DNA from: SLJK01 sp964567295
GTDB taxonomy: Bacteria; Bacillota; Dethiobacteria; DTU022; UBA8154
Assembly (NCBI GenBank): GCA_964567295.1
Contig: CAZMLU010000006.1
Location: 1-60,478, forward strand
DNA: 60,478 nt
Direction: 5' to 3'
Positions 59,265 through 60,478 of the stretch are shown piece by piece (the first letter of the stretch is position 1; each line of letters opens with the position of its first letter). The position numbers and the translations under genes were made by a program. The notes below the pieces were generated by a model. The model was not told where the DNA came from. It did no database searches and saw only the letters and a program-made list of their open reading frames with translations.

Positions 59265-59981
59265 ATGGCAAAGAAAAAAACCGATGGGAAAAAACCGAGC
59301 AATCAAAAAAGTAAGATGGGGGAATTTGTGAAGCAATATGGCACTATAATCAGGATTGTTTCCGTGGCAATTTTAGTGCTGGCCCTTGTAATTTTACTGT
59401 CCAGAAATGCCGACACAGGCAACAATACCGAACAAACAACGTTAGGAGGGGATGAATTGGATAAAACGAAACCGGTAGCTACAATAGAAATGGAAAACGG
59501 TGGTGTTATCAAGGTGGAACTGGACCTTGAAAACGCTCCTAACACTGTAAAAAATTTCATCGCACTGGCAGAAGACGGTTTTTATGACGGACTTACCTTT
59601 CACAGGGTGATCCCCGGATTTATGATCCAGGGCGGCTGCCCTGAAGGAACAGGGCGCGGGAATCCCGGTTACGCCATTAAGGGGGAATTTTCGGCTAACG
59701 GCCACGTTAATGAGCTGACCCATAAACGGGGGGTTATCTCCATGGCCAGATCCAATATGCCTGATTCTGCCGGCTCTCAGTTTTTCATAACAGTCGCAGA
59801 AACGCCGCAGCTAGACGGACAGTACGCTGCTTTTGGAACTGTGATCGAAGGCATGGATGAAGCAGACAGGATCGTGGCAGCGCCCACAGACCAAGCAGAT
59901 AACCCCCTGGAAAAAGAGCGTATCAAGCAGATCAGGGTGGAGCAATTTGGCGTGGAATACGGTCCGCCGGAAAAGATATAA
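59265..59981 (+). CDS. Membrane-anchored peptidyl-prolyl cis-trans isomerase (cyclophilin type)
   Basis: Basic N-terminus (KKKTDGKKPSNQKSK), one transmembrane helix at about residues 33-48 (IVSVAILVLALVILLS), then a cyclophilin domain from about 68: FHRVIPGFMIQGGCPEGTG (catalytic Arg), RGVISMARSNMPDSAGSQFFI, and LDGQYAAFGTVIEGMDEADR. The domain faces the outside, so it helps fold exported proteins. 238 residues. ATG with AAAGAGGAC upstream. Stands alone before the tRNA. Confidence 0.9.
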   Translation: MAKKKTDGKKPSNQKSKMGEFVKQYGTIIRIVSVAILVLALVILLSRNADTGNNTEQTTLGGDELDKTKPVATIEMENGGVIKVELDLENAPNTVKNFIALAEDGFYDGLTFHRVIPGFMIQGGCPEGTGRGNPGYAIKGEFSANGHVNELTHKRGVISMARSNMPDSAGSQFFITVAETPQLDGQYAAFGTVIEGMDEADRIVAAPTDQADNPLEKERIKQIRVEQFGVEYGPPEKI

Positions 59982-60094
59982 TACCTATTAAAAAGATACG
60001 AATTTATAAGTTTTGAAAGGGGCAAACAATTTCCAACTCTAAGCTATAACGAACAAGCTTAACTTTGGCGCGATGCTTACGAACCTTACGAACC

Positions 60095-60123
60095 TTGACA
60101 CTCAACTGCCCCGGGTTTATAAT
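60095..60123 (+). promoter_or_regulatory. Consensus promoter of tRNA-Ala
   Basis: TTGACA (60095-60100), 17 bases, TATAAT (60118-60123), identical to consensus. Transcript start near 60130, only a few bases before the mature tRNA. Confidence 0.9.
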
Positions 60124-60133
60124 GAGAACACAC

Positions 60134-60209
60134 GGGCCCGTAGCTCAGATGGGAGAGCGCTAGAATCGCACTCTAGAAGTCAGGGGTTCAAGTCCCCTCG
60201 GGTCCACCA
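60134..60209 (+). tRNA. tRNA-Ala, anticodon CGC
   Basis: 76 bases with CCA encoded. Acceptor GGGCCCG/CGGGTCC carries the G3-U70 wobble pair that identifies alanine tRNAs, with A73. D-arm GCTC/GAGC, anticodon stem CTAGA/TCTAG, loop ATCGCAC giving anticodon CGC, five-base variable loop, T-arm AGGGG-TTCAAGT-CCCCT. All stems pair perfectly. It reads GCG codons; A at position 32 and C at 38 is a rather unusual loop pair. Confidence 0.95.
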
Positions 60210-60223
60210 GAGGTTACCTGGAT

Positions 60224-60263
60224 GGATGCCCATTTTATAGTGCTTTGTGGGTATCCTCTTTTT
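60224..60263 (+). terminator. Intrinsic terminator after tRNA-Ala
   Basis: GGATGCCCA (60224-60232) pairs with TGGGTATCC (60248-60256; one G-T pair), then TCTTTTTTT. Confidence 0.85.
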
Positions 60264-60297
60264 TTGACGGATTACCATTTTATAGCACTCTCCTCTG

Positions 60298-60319
60298 AGT
60301 ACATACAAAGTACATACAA
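60298..60319. repeat. Tandem 11-base direct repeat AGTACATACAA x2
   Basis: Two perfect copies (60298-60308 and 60309-60319) between the tRNA terminator and a partial gene. A second pair, CCATTTTATAG, occurs at 60230-60240 and 60275-60285. Such repeats after a tRNA may be arm-type sites or scars of an integrated element, but no integrase is visible in the window. Confidence 0.6.
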
Positions 60320-60332
60320 CTTGGGAACAAAT

Positions 60333-60478
60333 TTAAGCCCCAATCGAATCAAGCAAAGCTTCGGCTTTCTTCTCCGCAGACTCTATTTCTGCATTTGAAA
60401 AACCTGTGCCCTCTTCCAGAATTTTTTCAAAGGTTTCTCCTAAATTGGGAGCATTTGCTTTTTCTACATGAGTATATT
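60333..60478 (-). CDS. C-terminal end of an unidentified protein (runs off the right edge)
   Basis: Minus-strand frame open from the edge to a TAA at 60333, about 48 codons, with a helical, Glu/Lys-rich sequence (GETFEKILEEGTGFSNAEIE, AEKKAEALLDSIGA). No family recognised from this tail. Codon use is compatible with coding; convergent with the tRNA. Confidence 0.5.
   Translation of the reverse strand, partial: YTHVEKANAPNLGETFEKILEEGTGFSNAEIESAEKKAEALLDSIGA

Overview
The window looks like a piece of an anaerobic Firmicutes (Clostridia-type) chromosome, probably a draft or metagenome-derived scaffold because a run of exactly 100 N sits at 29794-29893. Support for this: the order tig-clpP-clpX-lon-engB, a PyrR-type attenuator before carAB, a BirA-controlled birA-bioY unit, sigma-A promoters of the TTGACA-17-TATAAT type, strong Shine-Dalgarno sites, and many ferredoxin-linked oxidoreductases (2-oxoacid:ferredoxin oxidoreductase, GltD-like flavoproteins, a 2-hydroxyacyl-CoA dehydratase pair with its ATP-dependent activator). 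Glutamate dehydrogenase, a phenylacetate-CoA ligase-type enzyme, AzlCD and two IclR-type regulators fit an amino-acid or organic-acid fermenting or syntrophic life.

Layout. 1-6882 (minus): at least five consecutive proton-antiporter-like (NuoL/M/N, MrpA/D) membrane subunits, the last running off the left edge. 7307-7945: a deoxynucleoside kinase. 7983-12039 (minus): folC and valS; 12064-13725 (plus): birA-bioY under a BirA operator. 13754-17458 (minus): 2-hydroxyacyl-CoA dehydratase-like pair and activator, physically overlapping the engB-lon-clpX-clpP-tig housekeeping block that ends at 23409. 23482-25058: nadE and a TtcA-like PP-loop protein. 25144-29740 (plus): carAB with its own promoter and attenuator. 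29896-34168 (minus): a four-gene 2-oxoacid:ferredoxin oxidoreductase operon in which the ferredoxin subunit is fused to a GltD-like flavoprotein. 34372-36908: DUF4349-type lipoprotein, ResA-like thioredoxin, CcdA. 37236-41210: small protein, PaaK-type ligase, and a GltD-ferredoxin-MvhD fusion. 41467-43036 (plus): metallo-hydrolase, gamma-carbonic anhydrase. 43072-50802 (minus): cinA, a TPR protein and a ~1800-residue P-loop ATPase fused to a PglZ-type domain. 50892-55200 (minus): an IclR regulator fused in frame to part of a NuoE-like [2Fe-2S] protein, a NuoF-like fragment, glutamate dehydrogenase, and a second IclR regulator. 55306-59981: ECF sigma/anti-sigma, a secreted acidic protein, AzlCD, a membrane-anchored cyclophilin. 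60134-60209: tRNA-Ala(CGC), then the end of a partial gene.

The most unusual object is the giant ATPase-PglZ fusion with its TPR partner: its two ends look like the BrxC/PglY-type ATPase and the PglZ phosphatase-like protein of BREX/Pgl phage-defence systems, but here they are one polypeptide, with no methyltransferase, nuclease, BrxA, BrxB or BrxL nearby, and translated next to cinA. The second is the IclR-NuoE chimera, which sits next to glutamate dehydrogenase; an almost identical palindrome lies before both promoters, suggesting a small shared regulon. All family names come from motif recognition by eye; no database search was run.
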